This document shows positions 30,853 to 39,569 of a DNA stretch of 64,000 nucleotides, piece after piece. This DNA comes from an uncultured bacterium. GTDB taxonomy: Bacteria; Cyanobacteriota; Vampirovibrionia; Gastranaerophilales; Gastranaerophilaceae. The number at the start of each line of letters is the position of its first letter. Position 1 is the first letter of the stretch. The DNA lies in contig CASDRS010000011.1 of the NCBI GenBank assembly GCA_949283255.1, forward strand, positions 22,987 to 86,986. The letters are read 5' to 3'. The position numbers and the translations under genes are program-made. Below the pieces are notes generated by a model. The model saw only the letters and a program-made list of their open reading frames with translations, was not told the DNA's origin and did not search any database.

Positions 30853-33228
30853 TTAGATGAATAAGTTTGAATTTGAATTATTACTTTCGGCGATATATTT
30901 CGCAACTCCTGCAATTTCTACGCCGTCAATTAATTCTTCTTGTTTTATTCCCATTACATCCATACTCATTTGACATGCTATAAATTTAATTCCTTGTTTT
31001 TGGGCTTGTTCAATCAGTTCTTTTAGAGTTGAGATGTTTTTGTGTTTCATTACTTGTTTCATCATAAACGTTCCCAATCCGCCCATATTCAATTTAGATA
31101 GGGTTAGTTTATCCGCCCCTTTTGGCATCATCATACCAAACATTTTGTCGATAAAAGATTTTTTGATATTTATATTATCTTTTCTCAAAATGTTTAGTCC
31201 CCAAAATGTGAAAAATAACGTTACGTCATATCCGCTTGCTTTTGCTCCGTTTGCTATTATAAAGGCTGCCAGAGCTTTATCCAAATCGTTTGAAAATACA
31301 ACTATTGTTTTTGCGTTGTGTACATTTTGTGGTTGGGTTTGTGGTTGAAGTTTCCCTTTTTGGATTGTTGCGGTTATTTTTTTGTCTTTGCTATCCAAAT
31401 TTAACAAAGTGTTTCCTGTAGAGTTGCACCAAGCTTCTACATCTGAATAAAACCCTTTATCTGTTGCGGTTATTTCAAGAACTTCTCCGTCATTAATGTT
31501 TGAGATGTTTTCTGCTAACTTCATTATTGGCCCCGGACAAGATAGTCCGCAGGCATCAACTTTCAGGCTGCCTGTTGCTACTGCTGTCAAGGGTGCTTCC
31601 TGGTGCTTTTTGGTAACCTTGTTTTGTTTATCTTTCTGGAGTTCTTTATAAAGTTTCATACCACCCATAAATGAATATACATTGTTATAGCCTTTCTGAA
31701 TTAGTATTCTGGAGGCAAGATAGCTTGTGTATCCTGAATCACAAACTAAAATAACTTTTTTATCTTTTGGAATTTCGTCTACTCTTGTTCTTAATTGCGC
31801 TAATGGGATGTTGATTGCGCCTTCCATAGTTTTGGTTCTGTAGCTGTCAGGTATTCTTACATCTACAATGTATGAGCCTTCTATATCCTCGTAAAATGCA
31901 GGTTTTACAAAACCTCTTAGCACGTTATCAGCACACATCCCTAAGATATTTACAGGATCTTTTGCTGATGAATATGGCGGCGCATAGCATAGTTCGCTAT
32001 CCAATAACTCTTGTATTGTTCCGTTGTTTCGCATAATTGATGCGATTACATCAATTCTTTTTTCAACTCCTTCCTGACCCACAGCTTGTGCTCCATATAT
32101 TTTGCCGTTTTTGTCAAAAAGCAATTTGTATAAAGTTGATGTCGCATCAGGGTAATATCCTGCGTGTGAGTTGCCGAATGCAAGAATTTTCCAATACGGG
32201 ATGTTTGAGCGTTTTAGCTGTTTTTCATTATATCCTGTGCAGGCTACTGTATAATCAAAAACTTTTAAGACTGATGTGCCTTGCGATTTTTTATATGTCG
32301 AATTTATTCCGCACAAGTTGTCTGCAATAATTCTTCCTTGTCTGTTTGCCGGACCTGCAAGAGGAATTAGAACATCTTCATCTGTTATAAAGCTTTTTAT
32401 TTCGACACTGTCTCCTCCAGCAAAAATATCAGGATCAGTTGTTTGCATTTTATCATTAACTTTAATTCCTCTATTTGTATCCAACCCGCAATCTTTTGCA
32501 AGTGTTATTTCAGGTCTTACTCCTATTGATAAAATCGCGATATCGTATGAGATTTTTTTGCCTGACGATAATTCGATTTCGTTTTTAGAAAAACTTTTAA
32601 CTCCATCTGATAAGATTAGCTCAATTCCGTTTGCTCGCATTTCATTTTGCGCAAAGCTTGCTATTTCATAATCTACTGGAGTCAAAATTTGATCTGACAT
32701 TTCAACTACTTTTGTTTCAATATTAAGGTGCGCAAGGTTCTCTGCCATCTCAATCCCGATAAAACCTCCGCCAACTACAACGGCTGTTTTTACATTATTT
32801 TGTGAGATATATTCTTTAATTTTGTCTGCATCTGATAAGGTTCTAACAGTAAAGATATTGTCTGTTGTATCAAGCCCTTCCAATTTCGGCACTATAGGAT
32901 TTGCGCCTTGTGCCAAAACTAATTTGTCATAGTAGTATTTTTCGTTGTTATTTGTTGTAACAAATTTTTCTTTTCTGTTGATTGCGGTAACTTCGCAGTT
33001 TAGTTTTACGTTAATGTTAAACATATTTTGGAAACGTGCGGGAGTGGATACAAGAATTTTTTCTCTCTCGCTTATTACGCCTGAGCAATAATACGGGAGT
33101 CCGCAATTGGCTATAGAAACTTCTCCTGTGCGCTCCAAAATCGTTATTTCACAATTTTCGTCCAGTCTTCTTAATCTTGCAGCACAACTTGCTCCGCAAG
33201 CTCCACCGCCTATTATAACTACTTTCAT
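30853..33228 (-). CDS. Four-domain CoA-disulfide/persulfide reductase (FAD-rhodanese-TusA-DsrE)
   Basis: A 791-residue fusion. Residues 1-445 are a pyridine nucleotide-disulfide oxidoreductase of the CoA-disulfide reductase group (IIGGGACGASCA, catalytic cysteine in IANCGLPYYCSG, VVVGGGFIGIEMAENL, FAGGDSVE). About 450-545 are a rhodanese (VDVRIPDSYR; active cysteine in LVCDSGYTS). About 555-630 are a TusA-like domain (DACGLSCPGPIM). About 640-791 are a DsrE-type domain (VFSNDLDKALAAFIIANGA; ACQMSMDVMGI). Characterised relatives reduce CoA disulfides, persulfides or polysulfide with NAD(P)H; the extra domains should pass sulfane sulfur. This fits the sulfite/nitrite reductase operon two kilobases away. 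GAGG precedes the ATG. Confidence 0.92.
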   Translation of the reverse strand: MKVVIIGGGACGASCAARLRRLDENCEITILERTGEVSIANCGLPYYCSGVISEREKILVSTPARFQNMFNINVKLNCEVTAINRKEKFVTTNNNEKYYYDKLVLAQGANPIVPKLEGLDTTDNIFTVRTLSDADKIKEYISQNNVKTAVVVGGGFIGIEMAENLAHLNIETKVVEMSDQILTPVDYEIASFAQNEMRANGIELILSDGVKSFSKNEIELSSGKKISYDIAILSIGVRPEITLAKDCGLDTNRGIKVNDKMQTTDPDIFAGGDSVEIKSFITDEDVLIPLAGPANRQGRIIADNLCGINSTYKKSQGTSVLKVFDYTVACTGYNEKQLKRSNIPYWKILAFGNSHAGYYPDATSTLYKLLFDKNGKIYGAQAVGQEGVEKRIDVIASIMRNNGTIQELLDSELCYAPPYSSAKDPVNILGMCADNVLRGFVKPAFYEDIEGSYIVDVRIPDSYRTKTMEGAINIPLAQLRTRVDEIPKDKKVILVCDSGYTSYLASRILIQKGYNNVYSFMGGMKLYKELQKDKQNKVTKKHQEAPLTAVATGSLKVDACGLSCPGPIMKLAENISNINDGEVLEITATDKGFYSDVEAWCNSTGNTLLNLDSKDKKITATIQKGKLQPQTQPQNVHNAKTIVVFSNDLDKALAAFIIANGAKASGYDVTLFFTFWGLNILRKDNINIKKSFIDKMFGMMMPKGADKLTLSKLNMGGLGTFMMKQVMKHKNISTLKELIEQAQKQGIKFIACQMSMDVMGIKQEELIDGVEIAGVAKYIAESNNSNSNLFI

Positions 33229-33359
33229 ATTAACCTCGCATTTTATCAGTATATTCGTCTAATATGTTTATATTATCAAATTTTTCTATATCATAGCAAA
33301 CTTTTAAATAATTAAAATGTAATTTTCATTTGAAAAATCATAATTGCCAAATTTGGTTA

Positions 33360-33389
33360 TTGACAAAAAATAAAGTTTTGTTTTATACT
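33360..33389 (+). promoter_or_regulatory. Consensus sigma-70 promoter of the leader ORF
   Basis: TTGACA at 33360-33365, 18 bases, TATACT at 33384-33389. This is one of the closest matches to consensus in the window and lies 18 bases before the leader ORF start. Confidence 0.75.
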
Positions 33390-33406
33390 ACGGGTGTAGG
33401 AAAAAT

Positions 33407-33490
33407 ATGATAAATTTATTTACTGTAAAATCTAATAACTCGTCATCCTCATCCAAGTACTCCGGGACTTGTATGAATTTTGGCGTTTAG
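33407..33490 (+). CDS. 27-residue serine-rich leader peptide ORF
   Basis: ATG 33407 is preceded by AGGAAAAAT and follows a consensus promoter by about 18 bases. It encodes 27 residues (MINLFTVKSNN, five consecutive serines, KYSGTCMNFGV) ending in TAG. Seven of 27 codons are serine, with five in a row (TCG TCA TCC TCA TCC). The end of the ORF overlaps one arm of an alternative hairpin. This arrangement is that of an attenuator leader peptide; a short secreted or signalling peptide is the alternative. No homologue is known to me. Confidence 0.55.
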   Translation: MINLFTVKSNNSSSSSKYSGTCMNFGV

Positions 33491-33560
33491 ATTTTTTAAG
33501 CAGTGAAATTTATGATAAATATTTAAGTCCCGCTATAGTAGTTTAGGCGGGATTTTTTAG
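33463..33560 (+). promoter_or_regulatory. Probable attenuator: mutually exclusive hairpins plus terminator
   Basis: Segment A CGGGACTT (33463-33470, inside the leader ORF) pairs perfectly with segment B AAGTCCCG (33525-33532). Segment B also pairs with segment C GCGGGATTT (33547-33555), forming a nine-base stem with a T6 run (33553-33558), an intrinsic terminator. A-B and B-C cannot coexist. A ribosome covering segment A would favour the terminator; a ribosome stalled earlier on the serine codons would leave A free to form the antiterminator. The next gene starts 25 bases later. Confidence 0.6.
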
Positions 33561-33584
33561 TATGTAAAAATATAAGGGGAACAA

Positions 33585-35138
33585 ATGAGATTAACTATTG
33601 AGAATTATGATGTCAAACGTAGACCACAAAGTTTTAAAGGTGTATTGGATGGTGCTTTAACAAGCAGTTTAAAGTTTCTTGATACTAACGAAATGGCAAA
33701 TGCAGTTTTGATAGATGTAGGTGCTATGGTAACTCCCCGAACTTATTACGATACTAAAGCCAGAAACAAATATGCAGGTGCAGAAACATTTTTTAGAGAA
33801 ATAAGCGGAACATTTATTAATTGTTTATCTGCAGGTTTGTTGAGTATAGGAATTGCTAAAATTGCAAATCATTATGTTATGCCTGAAGTGAAGATTGATT
33901 CTAATACTTGGTTTTCAAAAGATTCTATTGGAGTTTTGAAGGCTGCTTGGGATAATGCAGATAATAATGTTGGACAATATATAAGAAATGTTTTTGATAA
34001 TTTAGGCGGACGTGATTATAAAGATATAAGATATTTTAAAGATATTGATTGGGCTAATGTGGATTGGCAAGATTCAAAAGGTTGGGAAAAAATCCATTGG
34101 GATAATGCCGGCTTTGCAGGTCTTGCGGAGAGATTGAAAACCAAAGACGGTATGATTTCAGCGATGACCAATTTAATTAATTCTAAAAATATAACCAATA
34201 ATGATAGAAAAAATGCATTGAAACTAATGCAGGCAAGAATTGTAAACGCGTTAGGTGCTGAGAGAGATATTCACGTAAAAATTGGCGGAAAAGACTTGTC
34301 TGCGACTCTTGATAATGTACTTCGTGATACTTATGATATGGGTAAAAAAGTTTTCGCGAATAGTGGTGTTGACGTAAATCTTGCATTGAAAAAGATTGCA
34401 AGAGTTAATAATATCAAAATATTTGGAGCATTGGCCGGTGCTTCTGCTTTGGGGCTTACTAATCAATATATAAATAGAAAAATTACAGAAAAGAGAACTG
34501 GCAAAAAAGGTTTTGTAGGTGATGTTGATTATGCTAACAAAGCTAAAGCGAGCGAGGAGCAGCCGCAGAAAGTTAATCAAAAATCATTGTGGTTGAAAAA
34601 AATATTGGCAAGTGCAGGCATGATTGCAATGGTAGTTACTGTTATGAGAGTTAAAAACTTCAAAGATTTTGTTAAAAAATTAGAATTTACCGGTCCTGTT
34701 ACAAGTGGAAATGCTATCAAGACTGTATATGCTTCAACTATAGTGGGTCGATTCCTTGCTGCTGATAACGATACTGAATTGAGGGAGTCTGTAACCCGTG
34801 ATTATTTCGGATTCTTAAACTGGCTTGTGTTTGGCGGATTTGCTGCCAAAGGTGTTGCTAATATGTTAGATAAAGATTGTAAGAATTTATTTAATATAAA
34901 GAAAAACGGAAAAGGGCTTAAACATTGGTTAAATGACCTAAGCTTAAAAACACATGCTGAAATTGCTTCAAAGGGTACTAATTTTGCAAAGAAAAACTTA
35001 TGGAAACTTAATGCAGCACATATTGGAGGGCTTGCATATTCTGCAGTTACACTTGGGTTTATCTTGCCTATGATTAATGATAAAATGACAAGATACAAAA
35101 CTCAAAAACAGCAGGCAGCACAGGAAAAAACTGCTTAA
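33585..35138 (+). CDS. Multi-pass membrane protein with N-terminal QSFKG motif, unknown
   Basis: A 517-residue protein. The N-terminus (KRRPQSFKGVLDG) has the SFKG motif. Hydrophobic segments lie near residues 82-102, 283-303, 343-358, 406-423 and 483-500; the section 110-280 between the first two is polar and rich in D, W and K. The tail is Lys/Gln/Ala-rich. No domain family is recognised. It has GGGGAA before the ATG and lies downstream of a promoter, leader ORF and attenuator-like terminator (33360-33560), so its transcription is probably controlled by readthrough. Confidence 0.75.
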   Translation: MRLTIENYDVKRRPQSFKGVLDGALTSSLKFLDTNEMANAVLIDVGAMVTPRTYYDTKARNKYAGAETFFREISGTFINCLSAGLLSIGIAKIANHYVMPEVKIDSNTWFSKDSIGVLKAAWDNADNNVGQYIRNVFDNLGGRDYKDIRYFKDIDWANVDWQDSKGWEKIHWDNAGFAGLAERLKTKDGMISAMTNLINSKNITNNDRKNALKLMQARIVNALGAERDIHVKIGGKDLSATLDNVLRDTYDMGKKVFANSGVDVNLALKKIARVNNIKIFGALAGASALGLTNQYINRKITEKRTGKKGFVGDVDYANKAKASEEQPQKVNQKSLWLKKILASAGMIAMVVTVMRVKNFKDFVKKLEFTGPVTSGNAIKTVYASTIVGRFLAADNDTELRESVTRDYFGFLNWLVFGGFAAKGVANMLDKDCKNLFNIKKNGKGLKHWLNDLSLKTHAEIASKGTNFAKKNLWKLNAAHIGGLAYSAVTLGFILPMINDKMTRYKTQKQQAAQEKTA

Positions 35139-35188
35139 AATGGAATTTAGCAAATATTGTCTCTAATTTGTTCGCGGTAATATCCCAT

Positions 35189-35268
35189 AACTCATAGGGG
35201 TTTGTTAAATATTCAGCTAATACGATTCTTTTAATCTTTAGAAATATTTAATATAAAACGTATGAGTT
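35189..35268 (+). promoter_or_regulatory. Upstream region of the siroheme operon with a spaced inverted repeat
   Basis: The 171-base gap before the sulfite/nitrite reductase gene contains AACTCATA (35189-35196) and its exact reverse complement TATGAGTT (35261-35268), 64 bases apart. No standard -35/-10 pair is convincing; TAAAATAATATTATG near 35274 could hold the -10. The repeat could form a leader hairpin or be a pair of regulator half-sites. Confidence 0.3.
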
Positions 35269-35309
35269 TGAGCTAAAATAATATTATGTGTTAACAATGG
35301 AGAATAAGG

Positions 35310-36872
35310 ATGAATACTGTGCTTGATAAAAATATTGATACGCAAGAACGAAGAGAAAAAATTCAGGCTTTTGCTGAAACTTGCAAAAAATATTATAATG
35401 GTGAACTATCGATCCCTGAATACAAATCTATATCAGGCGGTTTTGGAACATATTCAGAACGCGGTCATAAAACAGGTATGCTTAGATTGAGGGTTCCTGG
35501 CGGAATTTTAGGTGTTGATAAATTCAAATTTATCGTAGACAGTATTGAAAAATATAATATTGAAAAAATTCATTTTACAACCAATCAGTCGATACAGTGT
35601 CATCATTTGAAACCTGATGTAATTCCAAAATTAATGTTGGAGACATTTGACGCTGGGATATTAACCTTAGGCGGCGGCGGTGATAATCCGAGAAATGTTA
35701 TATGTTCTCCTTTGTCAGGTGTTGAAAAGGGAGAGTTCTTTGATGTTGGACCTTATGCGGTCAAGGTTTCTGAATTCTTGACCGGATTAATCGGGAAAAT
35801 AAAACTGCCTAGAAAGTTAAAAGTTAGTTTTTCAAATACTCCTGAAAATATTGTACACGCTACATATCGAGATATGGGGTTTGTTGCAAAAGCAAACGGA
35901 AAATTCGACTTGTTTACGGCAGGCGGGTTGGGTGTTAATCCTGAGTTTGGGATTAAGACTGCTGAAGATATTGAACCTGAGGATGTTTTATATTACGTAA
36001 TGGCGATGGTTCAAGTGTTTATGAAGTATGGTAATTACGAGAACAGAGCTAAAGCCAGAACAAGATATATCCCAAGAACAATTGGAATAGAAAAATATTT
36101 ATTTGAGTTTAGACGAATTGTTGGTGAGTTGAAAGAGTTAGAAGATTTGACTTTGAATATTCAGCCTAATGTGGTTTCAAAACAAGGTAACGGCTCTGTC
36201 GCAAAAGTTTCGAGAAATATTTTAGAGCAAAAGCAGGAAGGACTTTACGCGGTAAAATATCATCCTGCACTTGGTAATCCGTCTTTAGACGTCTTAAAGA
36301 AATTGTACAACGCTGTTTCTAAAATAGACAGTGTAGGTGTAAGACTTTCAACAAGAGAAGAAATGTTTATAATCAACTTGAACGGCGATGAGGCTAATGA
36401 AATTGCCGATATAATTGAAGCCGATAATTCTCATACCAGATTACAAGATTCCGTAAGTTGTGTCGGAGCTACTATTTGTCAGCAAGGTATTGCAAATTCA
36501 AGCGGATTGTTGCAAAAGATTATTAAAGTAGATAGAGAAGAAAATTTTGCAGATGGTGTGTTGCCAAAATTATGTATTTCAGGATGTCAGTCTTCTTGTG
36601 CGGCGCATGAGACTGCAAAATTCGGCTTTAAGGGCGGAAAGAAAAAAGTTGACGGCGAACTTGTTGATACATTTGATCTTTACTACGGTGGATCAGAATT
36701 TCAGGGGGATGAGCGTTTTGGAGAAGTTCTTGGAACTTTTGCTGCTAATCGTATCCCTGAGATGTTCAGAAAATTAGGTTGCGAAATCCAGTCTGCCGGT
36801 ATGACTTTTGACAGTTGGATAGTTGATAACAAAAATCGTTTCTTGGAGATTATCAAGGAGTATGCGATTTGA
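35310..36872 (+). CDS. Siroheme-dependent sulfite/nitrite reductase
   Basis: A 520-residue hemoprotein of the NirA/CysI/Fsr superfamily with two ferredoxin-like half-domains (YSERGHKTGMLRLRVPGG; later VGVRLSTREEMFIINL). The [4Fe-4S]-siroheme ligands are C384 and C390 (CVGATICQQG, CxxxxxC) and C422 and C426 (CISGCQSSC, CxxxC). It reduces sulfite to sulfide or nitrite to ammonia by six electrons; the substrate cannot be told from sequence by eye. It opens the operon that makes its own siroheme cofactor, and the persulfide reductase at 30853 makes sulfite the likelier substrate. AATAAGG precedes the ATG. The stop overlaps the hemA start. Confidence 0.9.
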   Translation: MNTVLDKNIDTQERREKIQAFAETCKKYYNGELSIPEYKSISGGFGTYSERGHKTGMLRLRVPGGILGVDKFKFIVDSIEKYNIEKIHFTTNQSIQCHHLKPDVIPKLMLETFDAGILTLGGGGDNPRNVICSPLSGVEKGEFFDVGPYAVKVSEFLTGLIGKIKLPRKLKVSFSNTPENIVHATYRDMGFVAKANGKFDLFTAGGLGVNPEFGIKTAEDIEPEDVLYYVMAMVQVFMKYGNYENRAKARTRYIPRTIGIEKYLFEFRRIVGELKELEDLTLNIQPNVVSKQGNGSVAKVSRNILEQKQEGLYAVKYHPALGNPSLDVLKKLYNAVSKIDSVGVRLSTREEMFIINLNGDEANEIADIIEADNSHTRLQDSVSCVGATICQQGIANSSGLLQKIIKVDREENFADGVLPKLCISGCQSSCAAHETAKFGFKGGKKKVDGELVDTFDLYYGGSEFQGDERFGEVLGTFAANRIPEMFRKLGCEIQSAGMTFDSWIVDNKNRFLEIIKEYAI

Positions 36873-38026
36873 GATGTATAAGTGTTAGTTTCAAGACTGC
36901 TCCTGAGAATATTAGAAATAAATTTGCTTTTACAAGTTCCGAAAAAGAAAATTTTATATCAGGATTGGGCGAGTTTTTGGAGGATGTTAAATGCATAATC
37001 CTTGCAACTTGCAATCGTATGGAGATATATGTTGAGTCAACTAAGGGCGTTTTTTCTGTGCTTGAAAACTTATTGTCCCAAAAAACTGGGCTAACTGTGA
37101 GTGAAATAAGAAAATATGCAAGATATTATGAAGCTCAAAGTGCTATAGAACATTTGTTCAGAGTTACTTGCGGATTAGAGTCAATGATTGTCGGAGAGAA
37201 TGAAATACTTGCTCAAGTTAAGCAAACGTTCTTTGAAGCCCAGCAGTCAGGACGAACAGGTTATGAGCTGAATACTGCTTTTTTGAGCGCTTTATCTTGT
37301 GCTAAAAAAATAAAAACTCAAACAGAAATTTCAAAATCTGCACTTTCGTTTGCGACATTAGCTTGTAATGAAATTAAAAGTTTTATATCGGAAAACAAAA
37401 TTTCAGCACCATCTATTATGGTAATCGGTGGAAGCGGAAAAATCGGGTCAGGGATTATTCGCAATCTTTTAAACAAAAATCCTGATTTGAAAATTTATGC
37501 GACTCAAAGAGCTCACGGGTGTGCAGTTGATTATTCCGAGCAGGTGGAAGTTGTCGATTATATGCAAAGATATAAATATTTGAAGAATATTGATATAGTT
37601 GTTTCTGCAACAAAAAGCCCTCATTATACAATAAATTACGATGATACCGTATCAAATATATCGTCAAAAAATATGCTATTTATAGATTTGGCGTCTCCTT
37701 ATGATATTGACAGAGAGATTGCAAAAATTAGTAATTGTAAACTTGTTACGATTGATTATTTCAAAGCACTTGTAAAAAATAATAATATTAAAAAAGAAAA
37801 AGCTGTCGATGATGCTTATGATATTTTAAATCAAGAATTGCAAAAGATTTATAAAAACATGATTTATCATAGCGCATTAAGTAAAATTCAGTTTGAAAAC
37901 GGAAAGTTTAAAGATTTTACTTTGGAAACATTTTTATACTATTTAAAAGACAAGCTGGATTCTGAATCGTTCGCAAATGTTATTAATCTTATTGAACAGG
38001 AGCAAGAAGGGAGTTGTGTTGTATAA
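36869..38026 (+). CDS. hemA: Glutamyl-tRNA reductase
   Basis: A 385-residue enzyme, first committed step of the C5 tetrapyrrole pathway. The N-terminal SVSFKTAPENIRNKFAF, the catalytic cysteine in LATCNRMEIY, GENEILAQVK and the NADPH loop IGGSGKIGSG are visible. It starts with TTG at 36869 within the TTGA overlap with the reductase stop; AAGGAG lies eight bases upstream and no ATG fits. A weak start coupled to the upstream gene may keep synthesis low. Its stop overlaps the sirC start (TAATG). Confidence 0.95.
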   Translation: MRCISVSFKTAPENIRNKFAFTSSEKENFISGLGEFLEDVKCIILATCNRMEIYVESTKGVFSVLENLLSQKTGLTVSEIRKYARYYEAQSAIEHLFRVTCGLESMIVGENEILAQVKQTFFEAQQSGRTGYELNTAFLSALSCAKKIKTQTEISKSALSFATLACNEIKSFISENKISAPSIMVIGGSGKIGSGIIRNLLNKNPDLKIYATQRAHGCAVDYSEQVEVVDYMQRYKYLKNIDIVVSATKSPHYTINYDDTVSNISSKNMLFIDLASPYDIDREIAKISNCKLVTIDYFKALVKNNNIKKEKAVDDAYDILNQELQKIYKNMIYHSALSKIQFENGKFKDFTLETFLYYLKDKLDSESFANVINLIEQEQEGSCVV

Positions 38027-38670
38027 TGGCATATTTTCCCTTATTTGTTGATTTAAAAGATAAGAATGTATTAATTGTCGGGGGCGGAAGGGTTGCTTGT
38101 CGCAAAGTGTTAAAAATTATTCCTTTTGAGTCAAAAATAACGGTCGTTGCTCCTGATATTTGTGACGAGATGAGTGAGATTTTGAGTAGTAACAAATTCA
38201 TAATATATAAAAAGAAGCGGGTTGAGTGTGAAGATATAAAAGAGGCTTTTATTGTAATTTCTGCGACTAATGATAGTTCCGTAAACTGTGAAGTTGCAAA
38301 TATTTGTAAGAGATATGGAATTTTGGTAAATTCTGTAGATGATATTGAGAATTGCTCGTTTATATTTCCGGCTTTGATAAAAAAATCAGACTTTGTTGTT
38401 GGTTTGTCTACTAGCGGAAAGGCTCCTGATGTTACGGCGCATTTGAGAAGTTTGATTGAGAAGGCTTTGCCGAGTGATGTTGAGACAATTACTAATAATA
38501 TTGGGTTGTTAAGACAAAAATTGAAGCTCATTGTCGGTGAACAGAAAATTCGTGCAAAAATTATTCATTCGCTTCTACAATATTATGAGGATTCTGATTT
38601 CAAGCTGAGTTATGGTGAATTAGAAAGTTTGATGAATAATTTAGTGGAAGATATTAGTGTAAAGGGTTAA
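38026..38670 (+). CDS. sirC: Precorrin-2 dehydrogenase / sirohydrochlorin ferrochelatase-type protein
   Basis: A 214-residue Met8/CysG N-terminal-type protein. It begins MAYFPLFVDLKDKNVLIVGGGRVACRK, with the NAD-binding GGGRVACRK loop, followed by FIVISATNDSSVN, NSVDDIENCSFIFPA and the signature VGLSTSGKAPDVTAHLR. It oxidises precorrin-2 to sirohydrochlorin and, in bifunctional members, inserts iron. ATG 38026 overlaps the hemA stop. No separate sirB-type chelatase is in the operon, so either this protein chelates iron or another chelatase lies elsewhere. Confidence 0.93.
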   Translation: MAYFPLFVDLKDKNVLIVGGGRVACRKVLKIIPFESKITVVAPDICDEMSEILSSNKFIIYKKKRVECEDIKEAFIVISATNDSSVNCEVANICKRYGILVNSVDDIENCSFIFPALIKKSDFVVGLSTSGKAPDVTAHLRSLIEKALPSDVETITNNIGLLRQKLKLIVGEQKIRAKIIHSLLQYYEDSDFKLSYGELESLMNNLVEDISVKG

Positions 38671-38692
38671 CAAAAAACAGAGCGGGTATTTA

Positions 38693-39559
38693 ATGAAAAA
38701 TTTAAGGATAGGAACACGCGGCAGTAAATTGGCAGTTGCACAAACCAAAATTGTAGAAGAGGCTTTAAGAGAAAAGTTTCCTGATTTGGATGTTGAAATT
38801 GTTATTATAAAAACAAAAGGAGATAAAATTTTAGACAAGCCTCTTAGTGATATCGGAGATAAGGGTTTATTTATTAATGAATTTGAAAATGCTCTATTGA
38901 ATAATGAAATAGATATTGCTGTTCATAGTGCAAAAGATTTGCCATCAGAATTAATGCAAGGTTTGGAGATTGTTTGTACTCCCAAGAGAGCTGATATGCG
39001 TGATGTGTTAATTAAATTAAAAAAATCCGGGTCGCTTTCAATTGTGGGAACGGGAAGTCCAAGGAGAGGATTTTATATTAATAAATATTTTCCATCAGCA
39101 GAGACAAAGTTGATTAGGGGAAATATTGATACCAGATTAAAAAAGTTAGAGAAGAACGAATATGACGGAATTGTTTTGGCAAAAGCGGGATTGGATAGGC
39201 TACATATATTTGAGTCGGTTAGTGAAAAGTTTGATGTAGAAGTTTTTGATGCGGACAAATTAATCCCTGCTGCTTGTCAGGGGATAATTGCAGTTGAGGC
39301 AAGAGAAGACTTTGAGTATAAAAATGAGATTTTGCAAATTAATGATTATCAAACATTCAGGCAATACAAAATTGAACGAGAGGTTTTAAAATGTTTGCAG
39401 GTTGGCTGTAACGAAATTAATGGCGTGTATAGCAGATTTTTGGATGAAAATAATATAGAACTTGTTTTGATGTATAAGGGTAAAACAATAAAAACACAGG
39501 GCGATTATTCAAAAATATTCAAAGAAATTCCAACGATGGTAACTCAAATAAAATCATAA
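38693..39559 (+). CDS. hemC: Hydroxymethylbilane synthase
   Basis: A 288-residue porphobilinogen deaminase. Signatures: LRIGTRGSKLAVAQT at the N-terminus, HSAKDLPSEL, VGTGSPRR and the dipyrromethane cofactor cysteine in QVGCNEINGVYS. The last motif departs from the common GGCxxP, but the cysteine is kept. It polymerises four porphobilinogens to hydroxymethylbilane for the following fusion enzyme. It is the fourth gene of the siroheme operon, 22 bases after sirC. Confidence 0.95.
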   Translation: MKNLRIGTRGSKLAVAQTKIVEEALREKFPDLDVEIVIIKTKGDKILDKPLSDIGDKGLFINEFENALLNNEIDIAVHSAKDLPSELMQGLEIVCTPKRADMRDVLIKLKKSGSLSIVGTGSPRRGFYINKYFPSAETKLIRGNIDTRLKKLEKNEYDGIVLAKAGLDRLHIFESVSEKFDVEVFDADKLIPAACQGIIAVEAREDFEYKNEILQINDYQTFRQYKIEREVLKCLQVGCNEINGVYSRFLDENNIELVLMYKGKTIKTQGDYSKIFKEIPTMVTQIKS

Positions 39560-39569
39560 GGATCAGACA

